A DNA stretch of 64,000 bases from Pseudoflavonifractor sp. 524-17 (GCF_009935845.1 NZ_QWEK01000022.1:16586-80585); one strand, 5' to 3'; shown: positions 52,071-60,985, numbered from the stretch's first letter. Numbers and translations: made by a program. Notes: a model not told the origin generated them from the letters alone.

Positions 52071-53063
52071 ATGTACTACATCGAAAGCCCCAGCCATGAC
52101 CCCCACTTTAACCTGGCTCTGGAACAGTATGTCTTTGACCGTCTGGACCGGAGCCAGGGGTACTTCATGCTGTGGCAGAACGACAACGCCATCATTGTAG
52201 GCAAGCACCAGAACACTACGGCGGAGATCAACGCTCCCTATGTGAAGGAGCGTCAGATCAGCGTGGTCCGGCGGCTGTCCGGCGGCGGCGCGGTGTATCA
52301 CGACCTGGGCAATATCAACTTTACCTTCATCGCCGACGCCGGCGATGTGGCCAAGTTCGATTTTTCCACCTTCTGCCGCCCGGTGGTAAAGGCCCTGCGG
52401 AGCTTTGGCGTCCCCGCGGAGATCAACGGCCGCAACGACATGACTGTGGACGGCAAGAAATTCTCCGGCAACTCCCAGTACATGAAACACAATCGGGTGA
52501 TGCACCACGGCACGATTATGTTCGACTCCGACCTGGAGGTGGTAGGCCAGGCCCTGGCGGTGTCCAAGGACAAAATCCAGTCCAAGGGACTGAAATCGGT
52601 GCGCAGCCGGGTGACCAATATCAAGCCCTACATCCAGGGAGACGTGTCCACTCAGGAATTTTTCCGCACCCTGCGGGACTTTATGTCTGAGGAGTACCAG
52701 CTCCAGCCCTATCCGCTGGCCCAGGCCGACCTGGAGGCGGTGCGCGCACTCCAGGCAGAGGTCTACGACAAATGGGAGTGGAATTTCGGCCGCTCGCCCG
52801 CTTTCCAGATTCAAAAGGAGCGCCGGGTGGAGGGCTGCGGCAAGCTGGAGGTCCACATGGATGTGGCCAAGGGGGGCGCCATCACCGCACTGGCCTTTTA
52901 CGGTGACTATTTCGGAAACGGGGACAGCGCCGAGCTGGCCCAGCGCCTCACCGGCCAGCCGCTGGAGGAAAACGCCCTGCGCGCCGCCCTGGCGGACACC
53001 GACATCGGCCTGTACTTCAACAAAATGGATTTGGACACCTTCCTCTCCATTCTGCTCCAGTAA
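52071..53063 (+). CDS. lplA: Lipoate--protein ligase
   Basis: A 330-residue LplA that activates free lipoate with ATP and attaches it to E2 or GcvH lysines. Motifs: VRRLSGGGAVYHDLGNINFTF (about 66-86, the lipoyl-AMP loop), the catalytic Lys region VDGKKFSGNSQ, and the HHGTIMFDSDL strand. The C-terminal accessory domain is present (residues about 245-330). GGAGAAAGGAG precedes the ATG. No lipoylated protein gene is in the window; a glycine cleavage H-protein would be a natural partner elsewhere. Confidence 0.95.
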   Translation: MYYIESPSHDPHFNLALEQYVFDRLDRSQGYFMLWQNDNAIIVGKHQNTTAEINAPYVKERQISVVRRLSGGGAVYHDLGNINFTFIADAGDVAKFDFSTFCRPVVKALRSFGVPAEINGRNDMTVDGKKFSGNSQYMKHNRVMHHGTIMFDSDLEVVGQALAVSKDKIQSKGLKSVRSRVTNIKPYIQGDVSTQEFFRTLRDFMSEEYQLQPYPLAQADLEAVRALQAEVYDKWEWNFGRSPAFQIQKERRVEGCGKLEVHMDVAKGGAITALAFYGDYFGNGDSAELAQRLTGQPLEENALRAALADTDIGLYFNKMDLDTFLSILLQ

Positions 53064-53069
53064 AACAGG

Positions 53070-53112
53070 GAAAACCGCCGGCGGCAGGAACATGCCGCCG
53101 GCGGTCTCGTGT
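53070..53112. terminator. Hairpin terminator between lplA and the NlpC/P60 gene
   Basis: ACCGCCGGCGGCA and TGCCGCCGGCGGT form a 13-bp stem between convergent genes. Confidence 0.7.
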
Positions 53113-53937
53113 TTACGGGGCAAAATAGCTGCCCACCGCGGTGAGGGTTTGGGCCAGATCCGCCCGGTAGTCCGGGCTGGCGGGGGTGAGGCTGTTGATG
53201 ACCACGCCGTCGCTGCCGGGGCGGGCGGTGGCGTGGATATACCGCCCGCCGCCCAGGTAGAGGGCCACATGGCCGGGGAAGTAGAGCAGGTCCCCGACGT
53301 CCATGCGCGCCTGGGAGATGGGCCGGATGGGGAACCCCTCCTCTATGCGGGCGTCCCGAAAGATGGTGATGCCGTTGAGGAGGTAAGCCATGGCGGTCAG
53401 GCCGGAGCAGTCGATGCCCAGCGGGGATTTGCCCCCCCAGCGGTAGGGGGTTCCCAGATAGGACTGGGCCGTCCGGGCCAGGGCGGCGCGCAGGGCATTT
53501 TCCTCCCGGTAAGCGGGGGCGGTGTGGCGGGGCATGAGGAAGCCCGTCCTGACATAGCCCTCCCGGCCGTCACAGAGGACCACCTTCTGCCAGCCGGAGC
53601 CGTCCGCCTCCCCCTCCGGGGCCACCAGGGCCCCCCGGGTGAGGGTGTCCAGCACCCAGGCCTCGGTCTGGGGCCGGGCCAGCACGTCGCAGAACGCCCG
53701 GGAGACCGTCCGCTTGGGCAGCCCCTCCCAGTAGGCGGCCCAGGCGGCGCCGAAGCGCAGGGCCTCCGCCGGGGCGTAGCCGGTGTATCCGTAGGGCGTG
53801 CGCACCAGATACCAGCCGGAGCGGGTGTCCTCCAGCACCTCCACGGCATAGCCGCACAGCACCTCGTCAGCCCGCTCCCCCTGCCGGTGGGGCCGCAGCT
53901 GAAGGGGACAGACAGGCAGACGAATCAAAGCAGTCAT
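53113..53937 (-). CDS. NlpC/P60 family endopeptidase with SH3-like domains
   Basis: A 274-residue peptidoglycan peptidase. Two SH3-type domains (about 1-135; RSGWYLVRTPYGYTGYAPAEAL, DGREGYVRTGFLMP) precede the NlpC/P60 domain (about 150-274) with catalytic Cys in GIDCSGLTAMAYLL and His in FPGHVALYLGGGRYIHA. This layout resembles YkfC-type gamma-D-Glu-diamino-acid endopeptidases that recycle muropeptides. No signal peptide is evident, consistent with a cytoplasmic role. The start ATG at 53937 has GGAGG upstream. Confidence 0.88.
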   Translation of the reverse strand: MTALIRLPVCPLQLRPHRQGERADEVLCGYAVEVLEDTRSGWYLVRTPYGYTGYAPAEALRFGAAWAAYWEGLPKRTVSRAFCDVLARPQTEAWVLDTLTRGALVAPEGEADGSGWQKVVLCDGREGYVRTGFLMPRHTAPAYREENALRAALARTAQSYLGTPYRWGGKSPLGIDCSGLTAMAYLLNGITIFRDARIEEGFPIRPISQARMDVGDLLYFPGHVALYLGGGRYIHATARPGSDGVVINSLTPASPDYRADLAQTLTAVGSYFAP

Positions 53938-54029
53938 GGTTACCTCCAACAACAAAAGACTTCCCTTTCCGGGAGAGAGGGGATATACTGGAAACAGCAG
54001 GCAGGAAAACGCGCAGAGGGGGATTTTTT

Positions 54030-55040
54030 ATGGCAAAACAGCCCCGTCAGAAGTGGAAGCTGCTGGAGCTGCAACGGATTCTGCTGGAGCAGACGGACGA
54101 GGACCACGCCCTGTCCACCAAAAGGCTCATCGGGGCGCTGGCCCGCCGGGAGATCCGTGCGGAGCGCAAGAGCATTTACGACGACATGGCCACCCTGACG
54201 GAGTTTGGGCTGGACGTGCAGCGCACGGCAGGAAAGCACGGGGGCTGGTTTGTGGGGGAGCGCTCCTTCCAGCTGGCGGAGCTGAAGCTGCTGGTGGACG
54301 CGGTGCAGTCCAGCCGGTTCATCTCTGCAAAGAAGAGCCGGGCGCTGATCCAAAAGCTGGAGAAGCTGGCCAGCGTCCACCAGGCTCGCTCCCTCCAGCG
54401 GCAGGTCTACGTGGCCGGCCGGGCCAAGACCATGAACGAGAGCGTCTACTACACCATTGACCAGCTCCATGCCGCCCTGTCCGTCAAACGGGCGGTGTCC
54501 TTCCGCTACTTTGAGTATAGTGTGAAAAAGGAGAAGGTATTCCGCCGGGAGGGCAGGCCCTATCTCGTGTCCCCTTACGGGCTGATCTGGGACAATGAGA
54601 GCTACTACCTGGCGGGCTACGACCACGAGAAGGAGGACATGCGCCACTACCGGGTGGACAAGATGGCCGACCTCACCATCACCGCCCAGCCCCGGCGCGG
54701 GGAGGCGCTGGGGGCGGAGATGGACACGGCGGCCTATGGCCAAAAGCACTTCGGCATGTTCAGCGGCCGGGAGGGGCAGATCCGCCTGCGGTGCGAAAAC
54801 CGGCTGGTGGGGGTGGTGCTGGACCGCTTCGGACAGGAGGTCATGCTCATCCCCGACGGGGCGGAGCACTTCACTGTCACTGTCCAGGCAGTGGTGAGTC
54901 CCCAGTTTCTGGGCTGGCTCTTCGGCCTGGGGGAGGGGGTCTCCCTGCTGGGCCCCAGCTGGGCGGTGGACCAGTGGCGGGGCCAGCTGGACGCCCTGTG
55001 GCGGCGGGAGGGGATTTTTCCGGAACAGCGGAAGGAATAA
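54030..55040 (+). CDS. WYL-domain (DeoR-like) transcriptional regulator
   Basis: A 336-residue regulator: an N-terminal winged helix (about 12-75; TKRLIGALARREIRAERKSIYDDMATL) and a WYL ligand domain (about 145-220; VSPYGLIWDNESYYLAGYDHEKEDMRHYRVDKM), followed by a WCX C-terminal extension. WYL proteins bind nucleotides or nucleic acids and often control DNA-damage or defence genes. GGGGG lies upstream of the ATG. It is divergent from the NlpC/P60 gene, and no defence locus is nearby. Confidence 0.9.
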   Translation: MAKQPRQKWKLLELQRILLEQTDEDHALSTKRLIGALARREIRAERKSIYDDMATLTEFGLDVQRTAGKHGGWFVGERSFQLAELKLLVDAVQSSRFISAKKSRALIQKLEKLASVHQARSLQRQVYVAGRAKTMNESVYYTIDQLHAALSVKRAVSFRYFEYSVKKEKVFRREGRPYLVSPYGLIWDNESYYLAGYDHEKEDMRHYRVDKMADLTITAQPRRGEALGAEMDTAAYGQKHFGMFSGREGQIRLRCENRLVGVVLDRFGQEVMLIPDGAEHFTVTVQAVVSPQFLGWLFGLGEGVSLLGPSWAVDQWRGQLDALWRREGIFPEQRKE

Positions 55041-55045
55041 CCCCG

Positions 55046-55963
55046 CTACAGCGCCATGGCGTAATAGCGGCAGCAGGCCACGGTGTGAAAGCCCACACCG
55101 GTGTACAGGTGCAGGGCGTTCTCATTTTCCACGCTGACGTCCAGGAAGATGGACGCGCAGCTCTCTTGGGCCAGCGCCAGGGCCTGGGTCAGAACAGACC
55201 GGCCAATCCCCCGGCCCTGGAGGGCGGGGGCCACACACAAGGCGCACAGGCACAGCCCCTCCGGCTGGCGGCGGAGGACAATCTGCCCCACCAGGACGCC
55301 CTCCAGCCGGGCGGTGTAAAAACCGCTGTCCGGGTCGTCCAAAAAGGCCTGGGCCATGTGGCGGGCCTGGGCCGGGGTGTCGCCAAAGGCGGCCCCCGAG
55401 AGCACCGCCAGGGCCTCCAGCTCCTCCAGGCGGGCGGGGGCCAGGACCACAGGGCAGGCGGGGGCGGGAATGACGCCCCTGTGCTCCAGGGTGAGCTCGG
55501 TCTGGCGCAGGGGCAGCTTCCACCGGTCCGCCACCCCTTGTCCGCTGGCGCATACCGGCTCGTGGCAGAAAAGAACCTCTTTGATTCCAAAGGGGGCTAT
55601 GGCCGCCCGGGCCGCCCGCCACAGGGCGGAGAAGAGCCCCCGGCGGCGGAACTCGGGATGGACCAGGGCGGTGGCCTCGGCGCAGCCGGCATCTGGGTCA
55701 AAGAGCCCCAGCGCACCCACCAGCGCACCGTCCCGGACCGCCAGGAAGAGATGGTCCATGCCGGGCTGGGCGCTCAGGGCGGTTTCAGGAGCCACCCCCT
55801 GCCGGAAGGGCTCCAGCCGGCGGCAGACCTCCTCCAGCTGCCCCAGGGGCCCGGCCCACTCCGGCGGAAGGGCAATATAACGTTTTATTTCAAACTTTAC
55901 CGTCTCTATGTGGATGGCAATCACCTCCTTTGCCCCGCGGCTACTGCCAGGTTTTCCACACAT
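55046..55963 (-). CDS. GNAT-family protein with two acetyltransferase domains
   Basis: About 305 residues with two GNAT folds: the first (about 60-160) has ALVHPEFRRRGLFSALWR, the second (about 195-300) has LCVAPALQGRGIGRSVLTQAL. The start is uncertain. An unusually complete anti-16S site, AAAGGAGGTGAT, lies at about 55921-55932 on the minus strand, but no ATG, GTG or TTG in frame sits at the right distance. The best-spaced codon is ATC at 55913-55915, eight bases after GGAGG. The nearest in-frame ATG is upstream at 55963, inside the ArsC-like gene, and is used here as the limit. The substrate is unknown. Confidence 0.8.
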   Translation of the reverse strand: MCGKPGSSRGAKEVIAIHIETVKFEIKRYIALPPEWAGPLGQLEEVCRRLEPFRQGVAPETALSAQPGMDHLFLAVRDGALVGALGLFDPDAGCAEATALVHPEFRRRGLFSALWRAARAAIAPFGIKEVLFCHEPVCASGQGVADRWKLPLRQTELTLEHRGVIPAPACPVVLAPARLEELEALAVLSGAAFGDTPAQARHMAQAFLDDPDSGFYTARLEGVLVGQIVLRRQPEGLCLCALCVAPALQGRGIGRSVLTQALALAQESCASIFLDVSVENENALHLYTGVGFHTVACCRYYAMAL

Positions 55964-56273
55964 CGGGACAATAGCCCACGGTGGCCTGCTTTCCGTTGCG
56001 GACAATGGGGGTTTTTAAGAGCGCCGGATTGTCCAGCAGCTTTTCCAGCTTATCGCTGTCATAGGCCAGATAGGCAATCAAAGCGGCGTCCGGGTGGCGC
56101 TCGTCCACCAGGGCGGCCAGACCCACCGCGTTTTTCACGCTGGCCAGCTCCCCCCGGCTGATGCCGTATTTCAGCAGGTCAACGGCCTGGAACTTCACCC
56201 GGCGCTCCTTGAAGTAGCGCTGGGCCTTTTTTGTGTCAAAGCACTTGGATTTCCCGAAAATTTGGATGTTCAA
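55941..56273 (-). CDS. ArsC/Spx-family thioredoxin-fold protein
   Basis: A 110-residue ArsC-family protein. IQIFGKSKCFDTKKAQRYFKERRVKFQ places one redox cysteine (about residue 10) after the first strand, without the CxxC of Spx, and KTPIVRNGKQATVGY matches the family C-terminal cis-Pro region. It is probably a glutaredoxin-like reductase or an Spx-like adaptor rather than a true arsenate reductase. The start is TTG at 56271-56273 with GGAGGAG 5 bases upstream. It begins 2 bases after the DUF1653 stop. Confidence 0.85.
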   Translation of the reverse strand: MNIQIFGKSKCFDTKKAQRYFKERRVKFQAVDLLKYGISRGELASVKNAVGLAALVDERHPDAALIAYLAYDSDKLEKLLDNPALLKTPIVRNGKQATVGYCPDVWKTWQ

Positions 56274-56275
56274 GG

Positions 56276-56503
56276 TCACTCCTCCTCTCCCAAATAGCAA
56301 AAGCGGGGAACAGGGGTTCCCTCCCGCTCCACGGTTTCGCTCCACATGGCGGCGGGGCGTACCCAATAGCCCCCCTCTCCGTAGAGGGCCTGATAGACCA
56401 CCATCCACTCCCCGCTCTCCGAGTGGCGGGCGGTAAAGAGCACCCGGTATTCCCCTCCCTTGAAATGGCGGTAGCGCCCCGGCCGTATGCTGCAAGCCTT
56501 CAT
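56276..56503 (-). CDS. DUF1653 family protein
   Basis: A 75-residue protein matching DUF1653: RPGRYRHFKGGEYRVLFTAR with later EWMVVYQALYGEGGYWVRP and MWSETVE. It is a small beta-rich domain of unknown role. GAAGGAGG precedes the ATG. It is the first gene of the DUF1653/ArsC-like/GNAT operon. Confidence 0.88.
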   Translation of the reverse strand: MKACSIRPGRYRHFKGGEYRVLFTARHSESGEWMVVYQALYGEGGYWVRPAAMWSETVEREGTPVPRFCYLGEEE

Positions 56504-56629
56504 TCCACGACCTCCTTCTATTGGAATTTCTCGTATTCAGCCCGGACGAGAACGGGAACCCTGACGGTCCCCTTTCACACGGTCCTTCCCTCGGAACCCT
56601 TCGGATTTCGCATGATTCAACGCTCTGGC

Positions 56630-56658
56630 ATTATAACATAGACCGTCTCAGTTGAGAA
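56630..56658 (-). promoter_or_regulatory. Promoter of the DUF1653 operon
   Basis: Minus-strand -10 TATAAT (56630-56635), 17-bp spacer and a weak -35 TTCTCA (56653-56658). Confidence 0.5.
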
Positions 56659-56817
56659 GAGGGCAGGGACAAAACTGCGCCATGCGGGGTGAGAAAAGCA
56701 CCGGCGGCGTGTATAAAGGGAGGACAAGCTGGGCAAGCTGTGAGGGAGAGGCCGGGCAAAAGCAACTGTTTCGAAATAAGAAAGAAAATTTTGGTATACA
56801 TTTCGCAAAAACCATGG

Positions 56818-57100
56818 TATAGTATACTTAATACATTATGCAACGGGCTGTGGACGGCCTGCGGCATACTGATTTGGCTTTATGCGCGGAACCGCGCTTT
56901 TGATAAGGCAAGACAGGATTTGCATCACGTGGGTTGGACGGAACAGATTGGTTTTTTTCCGGCGAGGCAGGGCCGGAAAGAGCGGGAATCTCCGCCCTTG
57001 GTTTGGTGCGCCCACGCAAAACCGTGTCTTTGGTTCCCGTCCCCAGAGGGCGGGGCCGTTTACATACCCATTTACCAACCAAACACAAAATAAAAAGGAG
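56818..57100 (+). promoter_or_regulatory. RNase J promoter region and long folded leader
   Basis: A -10 TATAGT/TATACT cluster lies at 56818-56828 without a clear -35. The following leader of about 280 nt holds hairpins CCGGC/GCCGG (about 56962-56979) and CGGGAA/TTCCCG (about 56983-57040) enclosing GGTTTGGTGCG/CGCAAAACC. I recognise no known riboswitch or ncRNA. The ribosome site AAAGGAG (57094-57100) is 14 bases from the ATG, which is longer than usual. Confidence 0.4.
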
Positions 57101-57114
57101 TGTCTTTTCATTTC

Positions 57115-58773
57115 ATGGCAGAAAAACTGAAAATTATTTCTCTGGGCGGTCTGAACGAGATCGGGAAGAACCTAACCGTCTATGAGTATGGCGGCGAGAT
57201 GATCGTGGTGGACGCAGGCATGGGCTTCCCTGACGACGATATGTATGGCATTGATGTGGTCATCCCTGACTTTACCTACCTGATTAAAAATCAGGAGAAG
57301 ATTAAGGGCATTTTCCTCACCCACGGGCATGAGGATCACATCGGCTCCATCCCCTATCTGCTGCGCAGCGTCAACGTCCCCATCTACGCCACCCGGATGA
57401 CCGCGGGCCTGGTGAAGCTCAAGCTGGAGGAGCACCACCTCCTGGAGCGCACCAAGCTCATCACCTGCGAGGCGGGAGAGGTGGTTAAAACCGGCAAGTT
57501 CAGCGTGGAGTTTATCCACGTGAACCACTCTATTGCCGACGCGGTGGCCTTTGCCATCAAAACCCCCATCGGTACGGTGGTCCACACCGGCGACTTCAAG
57601 ATCGACACCACCCCCATCCAGGGCGGAATGACCGACCTGGCCCGGCTGGGGGAGCTGGGCAAAAAGGGCGTGCTGGCCCTGCTGTGCGACTCCACCAATG
57701 TGGAGCGGCCGGGCTTCACCCGCAGTGAGCGGTGCGTGGGCGCCTCCTTCGACACCCTGTTCCGCAGCTGTGAGAGCCGCATTATCGTCACCACCTTCGC
57801 CTCCAACGTAGACCGCATCCAGCAGATCATCAGCGTGGCGGCCAAGTACGGCCGCAAGGTGGCCGTCACCGGGCGGAGCATGGAAAACGCCATGAAGGTG
57901 TCGGTGGAGCTGGGATATATGAGCATTCCCGAGGGCGTGCTGGTGGATATCAACCATATCAAGAGCCTGCCCAACAACAAGGTATGCATTATCACCACCG
58001 GCAGCCAGGGGGAGACCATGTCCGCCCTCACCCGGATGGCTTTCTCCACCCACAAGCAGGTGGATATCCGGGCCGGGGACCGGGTGATTATCTCCGCCAG
58101 CGCCATTCCCGGCAATGAGAACGCGGTGGGCAGCGTCATCAACGAGCTCTACCGCAAGGACGCCGAGGTGGTCAACGAGCGGCTGGGCCAGCTCCACGTG
58201 TCCGGCCACGCCTGCCAGGAGGAGCTGAAAATCATTCACGCCCTGGTCAAACCCAAATTTTTCATCCCCGTCCATGGGGAGCAGCGCCACCTGAAGACCC
58301 ACTCCAGGCTGGCTCAGGATATGGGGATGGATCCCCGGCGCATTATCATCAGCGACATTGGCAAGGTCATTGAGCTGACCCAAAACAGCGCCAAAATCAA
58401 CGGCACAGTTCCGGCAGGCCGGGTCTTTGTGGACGGCTACGGCGTGGGCGATGTGGGCAGCGTGGTACTTCGGGATCGAAAGCATCTGGCGGAAGACGGC
58501 GTCATTGTGGCGGTGCTCTCCCTGTCCGGACAGGACGGGGGCCTCATCTCCGGCCCGGATATCATCACCCGGGGCTTTGTGTACGTGAAGGAGTCCGAGG
58601 GGCTGATGGACGAGCTGCGCCGGGTGGCGCTGGAGGCGGTGGATGCCTGCCAGCGGGAGTGCTGCACCGACTGGGCGGCCATCAAGGCGGAGATCAAAAA
58701 CGCTCTTTCTACCTTCCTCTACAAAAAGACAAAACGAAACCCCATGATCCTGCCTGTTATCATGGAAGTATAA
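57115..58773 (+). CDS. rnj: Ribonuclease J
   Basis: A 552-residue RNase J of the metallo-beta-lactamase/beta-CASP family, a 5'-3' exonuclease and endonuclease in mRNA turnover. The zinc motif HGHEDH (70-75) is intact; VHTGDFKID and CDSTNVERPGFTRSE precede the beta-CASP domain; IPVHGEQRHLKTH supplies a late metal ligand. The start ATG at 57115 gives MAEKLKIISLGGLNEIGKN, the usual N-terminus; a GTG at 57100 overlaps the ribosome site. A terminator follows. RNase J control by its own leader is known in other Firmicutes. Confidence 0.95.
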   Translation: MAEKLKIISLGGLNEIGKNLTVYEYGGEMIVVDAGMGFPDDDMYGIDVVIPDFTYLIKNQEKIKGIFLTHGHEDHIGSIPYLLRSVNVPIYATRMTAGLVKLKLEEHHLLERTKLITCEAGEVVKTGKFSVEFIHVNHSIADAVAFAIKTPIGTVVHTGDFKIDTTPIQGGMTDLARLGELGKKGVLALLCDSTNVERPGFTRSERCVGASFDTLFRSCESRIIVTTFASNVDRIQQIISVAAKYGRKVAVTGRSMENAMKVSVELGYMSIPEGVLVDINHIKSLPNNKVCIITTGSQGETMSALTRMAFSTHKQVDIRAGDRVIISASAIPGNENAVGSVINELYRKDAEVVNERLGQLHVSGHACQEELKIIHALVKPKFFIPVHGEQRHLKTHSRLAQDMGMDPRRIIISDIGKVIELTQNSAKINGTVPAGRVFVDGYGVGDVGSVVLRDRKHLAEDGVIVAVLSLSGQDGGLISGPDIITRGFVYVKESEGLMDELRRVALEAVDACQRECCTDWAAIKAEIKNALSTFLYKKTKRNPMILPVIMEV

Positions 58774-58815
58774 AAAAACACGCGCCCTCCAGTCTTGGAG
58801 GGCGCGTATTTTTTG
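58770..58815. terminator. Bidirectional terminator between RNase J and the alcohol dehydrogenase
   Basis: ACGCGCCCTCCA and TGGAGGGCGCGT with TTTTTT on the plus strand and a T-rich tract on the minus strand. Confidence 0.88.
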
Positions 58816-58820
58816 CCGCT

Positions 58821-59987
58821 CTACATAGACGCCTTGAGAATGGCCTTGATCTCCTCCGGGGTAAGGACCTTGTAGCCCCCCTCGGTAATAAAGGAGCCCT
58901 TAGTGATGCCGTCCAGCATGTCTTCCGTCACACCCAGCTCGCGGATGTTCATCACCAGACCCAGCTCTCTCATCCACGCCTCCATGCGGTCCAGGCCCTC
59001 GCCGGCCACCGCCTCGTCGCTCTTGCCGGCGGGATCCACGTCCCAGACGCTGACGGCGAAGCGCTTGAACTTCGCCAGGCCGTAAGGGCAGACAAAGCGG
59101 TAGTAGGCCATGGAAATGGCGGAGAGGGTCATGCCGTGGGTGGCGTCGGTGTAGCCGCCGATGGACTGCCCGATCATATGGACCATCCAGTCGGCGGACT
59201 TGCCCTGGGCGATGAAGGAGTTCAGCGCCCAGGCGGCGGTCCACATAATGTTGCTGCGCGCCTCATAGTCCTCCGGGTTTTTCAGGGCAATGCGGCTGCT
59301 GTGGATCAGGGAGCGCATCAGCCCCTCCATGACGTAATCCGAGGTATTGTCGTCGCTGTTGGAGAAGTACTGCTCGGTGATGTGGTTCATAATATCGTAG
59401 ATACCCGCCACCATCTGGTATTGGGGCAGGGTATAGGTGAGCTTGGGATTGAGAATGGAAAATTTGGGGAAGACATTGTCCCCAAAGACGTGGACAATTT
59501 TCAGCTTGGAGTCATTGTTGGTGATCACCGCGCCGCCGTTCATCTCCGAGCCGGTGCCCGCCATGGTGAGCACACAGCCCACTGGAATAATCCGGTTGTC
59601 CACATCCTCCATGCGCAGGTAGTACTTCTCCCAGGGGTCCTCCTCGCACCAGGCGGACACCGACACCGCCTTGGCATAATCGCATACCGAGCCGCCGCCT
59701 ACGGCGAGAATCAGATCAATCTTGTGCTCCCTGGCCACCTTGCAGCCCTCGTAGAGCTTCTCCGTGGTGGGGTTGGGCATGACGCCGGGGAGCTCAAAAA
59801 CCTGCTTGCCGCTCTCCTTGAGAATGGCGGTGATCTGGCTGTACAGGCCCGATTTCTTGATAGAGCCGCCGCCGTAGGTGAGCATGACATTTGGGCCGTA
59901 CTTGGCCAGTTCGTCCCCCAGGTTGTCCAGGGCGTTTTCACCAAAGTACAAACGGGTGGGATTGCAGTACATCAGATTGCCTAACAT
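58821..59987 (-). CDS. Iron-containing alcohol dehydrogenase (butanol dehydrogenase-like)
   Basis: A 388-residue group-III alcohol dehydrogenase. YGGGSIKKSGLY (about 38-49) and LAVGGGSVCDYAKAV (about 93-107) bind NAD(P)H; the metal-site region is SDYVMEGLMRSLI with GYTDATHGMTLSAI. It reduces aldehydes formed in fermentation, as BdhA/YugJ-like enzymes do. GGAGG lies 10 bases before the ATG. It stands alone between terminators. Confidence 0.93.
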   Translation of the reverse strand: MLGNLMYCNPTRLYFGENALDNLGDELAKYGPNVMLTYGGGSIKKSGLYSQITAILKESGKQVFELPGVMPNPTTEKLYEGCKVAREHKIDLILAVGGGSVCDYAKAVSVSAWCEEDPWEKYYLRMEDVDNRIIPVGCVLTMAGTGSEMNGGAVITNNDSKLKIVHVFGDNVFPKFSILNPKLTYTLPQYQMVAGIYDIMNHITEQYFSNSDDNTSDYVMEGLMRSLIHSSRIALKNPEDYEARSNIMWTAAWALNSFIAQGKSADWMVHMIGQSIGGYTDATHGMTLSAISMAYYRFVCPYGLAKFKRFAVSVWDVDPAGKSDEAVAGEGLDRMEAWMRELGLVMNIRELGVTEDMLDGITKGSFITEGGYKVLTPEEIKAILKASM

Positions 59988-60049
59988 GATTTGTCCGCCT
60001 CCAAGTTCTAAATATCTATTCCGAACCGCCGAAGGGCGTGCAGAATCAA

Positions 60050-60085
60050 ACGAAAAAGCCCTGGAACCATAACCGGCTCCAGGGC
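60050..60085 (-). terminator. Terminator of the tRNA-Gln gene
   Basis: GCCCTGGA pairs with TCCAGGGC, followed by TTTTT on the minus strand. Confidence 0.8.
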
Positions 60086-60093
60086 AATCCTGT

Positions 60094-60167
60094 TGGCAGC
60101 GGATGAAGGATTCGAACCCTCACATACAGAGTCAGAGTCTGCTGTGCTACCCTTACACAAATCCGCT
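60094..60167 (-). tRNA. tRNA-Gln (anticodon CUG)
   Basis: A 74-nt tRNA with encoded CCA. Acceptor stem AGCGGAT/ATCCGCT, anticodon stem GCAGA/TCTGT with loop CTCTGAC giving anticodon CUG, and T arm GAGGGTTCGAATCCTTC. It reads CAG codons. Confidence 0.95.
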
Positions 60168-60197
60168 AACTGTCTCGCGCTCTCAAGTGCAGAATTC

Positions 60198-60225
60198 ATT
60201 ATAACAGAATAAAAAGAAAAGTCAA
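60198..60225 (-). promoter_or_regulatory. Promoter of tRNA-Gln
   Basis: Minus-strand -35 TTGACT (60220-60225), 16-bp spacer and -10 TATAAT (60198-60203). Confidence 0.75.
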
Positions 60226-60304
60226 GAGGAAAAGCGGATTTTTTTAAGATTTTTCCTGGGGCCCGGCGGCAGGCCGTCCAGCCGGACCCAGGGAGATGGC
60301 TGGT

Positions 60305-60985
60305 TCAGCCCAGCCGGGTCATATCCTCAATGCCCACACAGCATAAAATCGCCTGGGCGTCGCTCTTGAGCCCGTGATCCCGGGTGATTGCGTCCATAAT
60401 GGCGCTCCGGCTGCGCTGGGGCGTGACAATGGCCAGGATCTCCTTCTCCTCCTGGACGGAGATGCCCATGATCTCGTGGCTCTTGCCGTCGCCGGCCCAG
60501 CGGGCCCGGAGGACGGTGCCCCCCCGGGCGCCGGCGGCCTTGGCGGTGGCCATCACGGCGTCGGTGTACCCCTGGTTGACAATGGCCAGGATCAGGCTGT
60601 GCTGTATATCCATAGTGGTCTCTCCTATCGGTTCATCAAAGGATTCCAGACTGGCGAGGGCGCCGGCGAAGATACCGCTCACCGCGGTGAGCGGGAGGGA
60701 AAAGAGAATGCCCTTGGCGTGGATGTGGTCGGTGAGGCTGCTCTTGAGCAGCTGGAACAGCCGGCGGGCGGAGGGTCCGGTGGCCAGGGAGAAGAGAATG
60801 TCCCGCTCCGGGGTTCCGATGCCCAAAATATCCAGCAGCTCAGAGGAGGCGGTGCCCCGGCCCACTGTCTGCCACAGGGCCCGGAGCTGGTGCTGCTGGG
60901 AGAGAAAGAGCCGCCGCACCTGGGCTCCCTGCCCCCGCTCCACAATGGTGACAATGAATTTCATGGGCTCAATGCGCTCACTCAT
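60305..60985 (-). CDS. PII-like regulatory protein with two ferredoxin-fold domains
   Basis: A 226-residue protein built from two PII/GlnK-like halves. The second half (about 130-215) has SLILAIVNQGYTDAVMATAKAAGARGGTV, the strand-helix and ARGGT turn of PII proteins, then EKEILAIVTPQRSRSAIMDAI. The first half (from KFIVTIVERGQG) is more divergent. PII-like proteins bind nucleotides and plug or gate a membrane partner. The start ATG at 60985 overlaps the stop of the DUF1538 gene by 8 bases, strongly implying that the two products act together. Confidence 0.82.
   Translation of the reverse strand: MSERIEPMKFIVTIVERGQGAQVRRLFLSQQHQLRALWQTVGRGTASSELLDILGIGTPERDILFSLATGPSARRLFQLLKSSLTDHIHAKGILFSLPLTAVSGIFAGALASLESFDEPIGETTMDIQHSLILAIVNQGYTDAVMATAKAAGARGGTVLRARWAGDGKSHEIMGISVQEEKEILAIVTPQRSRSAIMDAITRDHGLKSDAQAILCCVGIEDMTRLG

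Noticed and set aside
56689..57093. A 134-codon frame in the RNase J leader.
   Set aside because: No ribosome site, starts upstream of the promoter and crosses the leader hairpins; composition is not coding-like.
60241..60300. Hairpin after the PII-like gene as a rho-independent terminator.
   Set aside because: A good stem (CCTGGG...CCCAGG) exists, but on the minus strand it is followed by A-rich rather than T-rich sequence.
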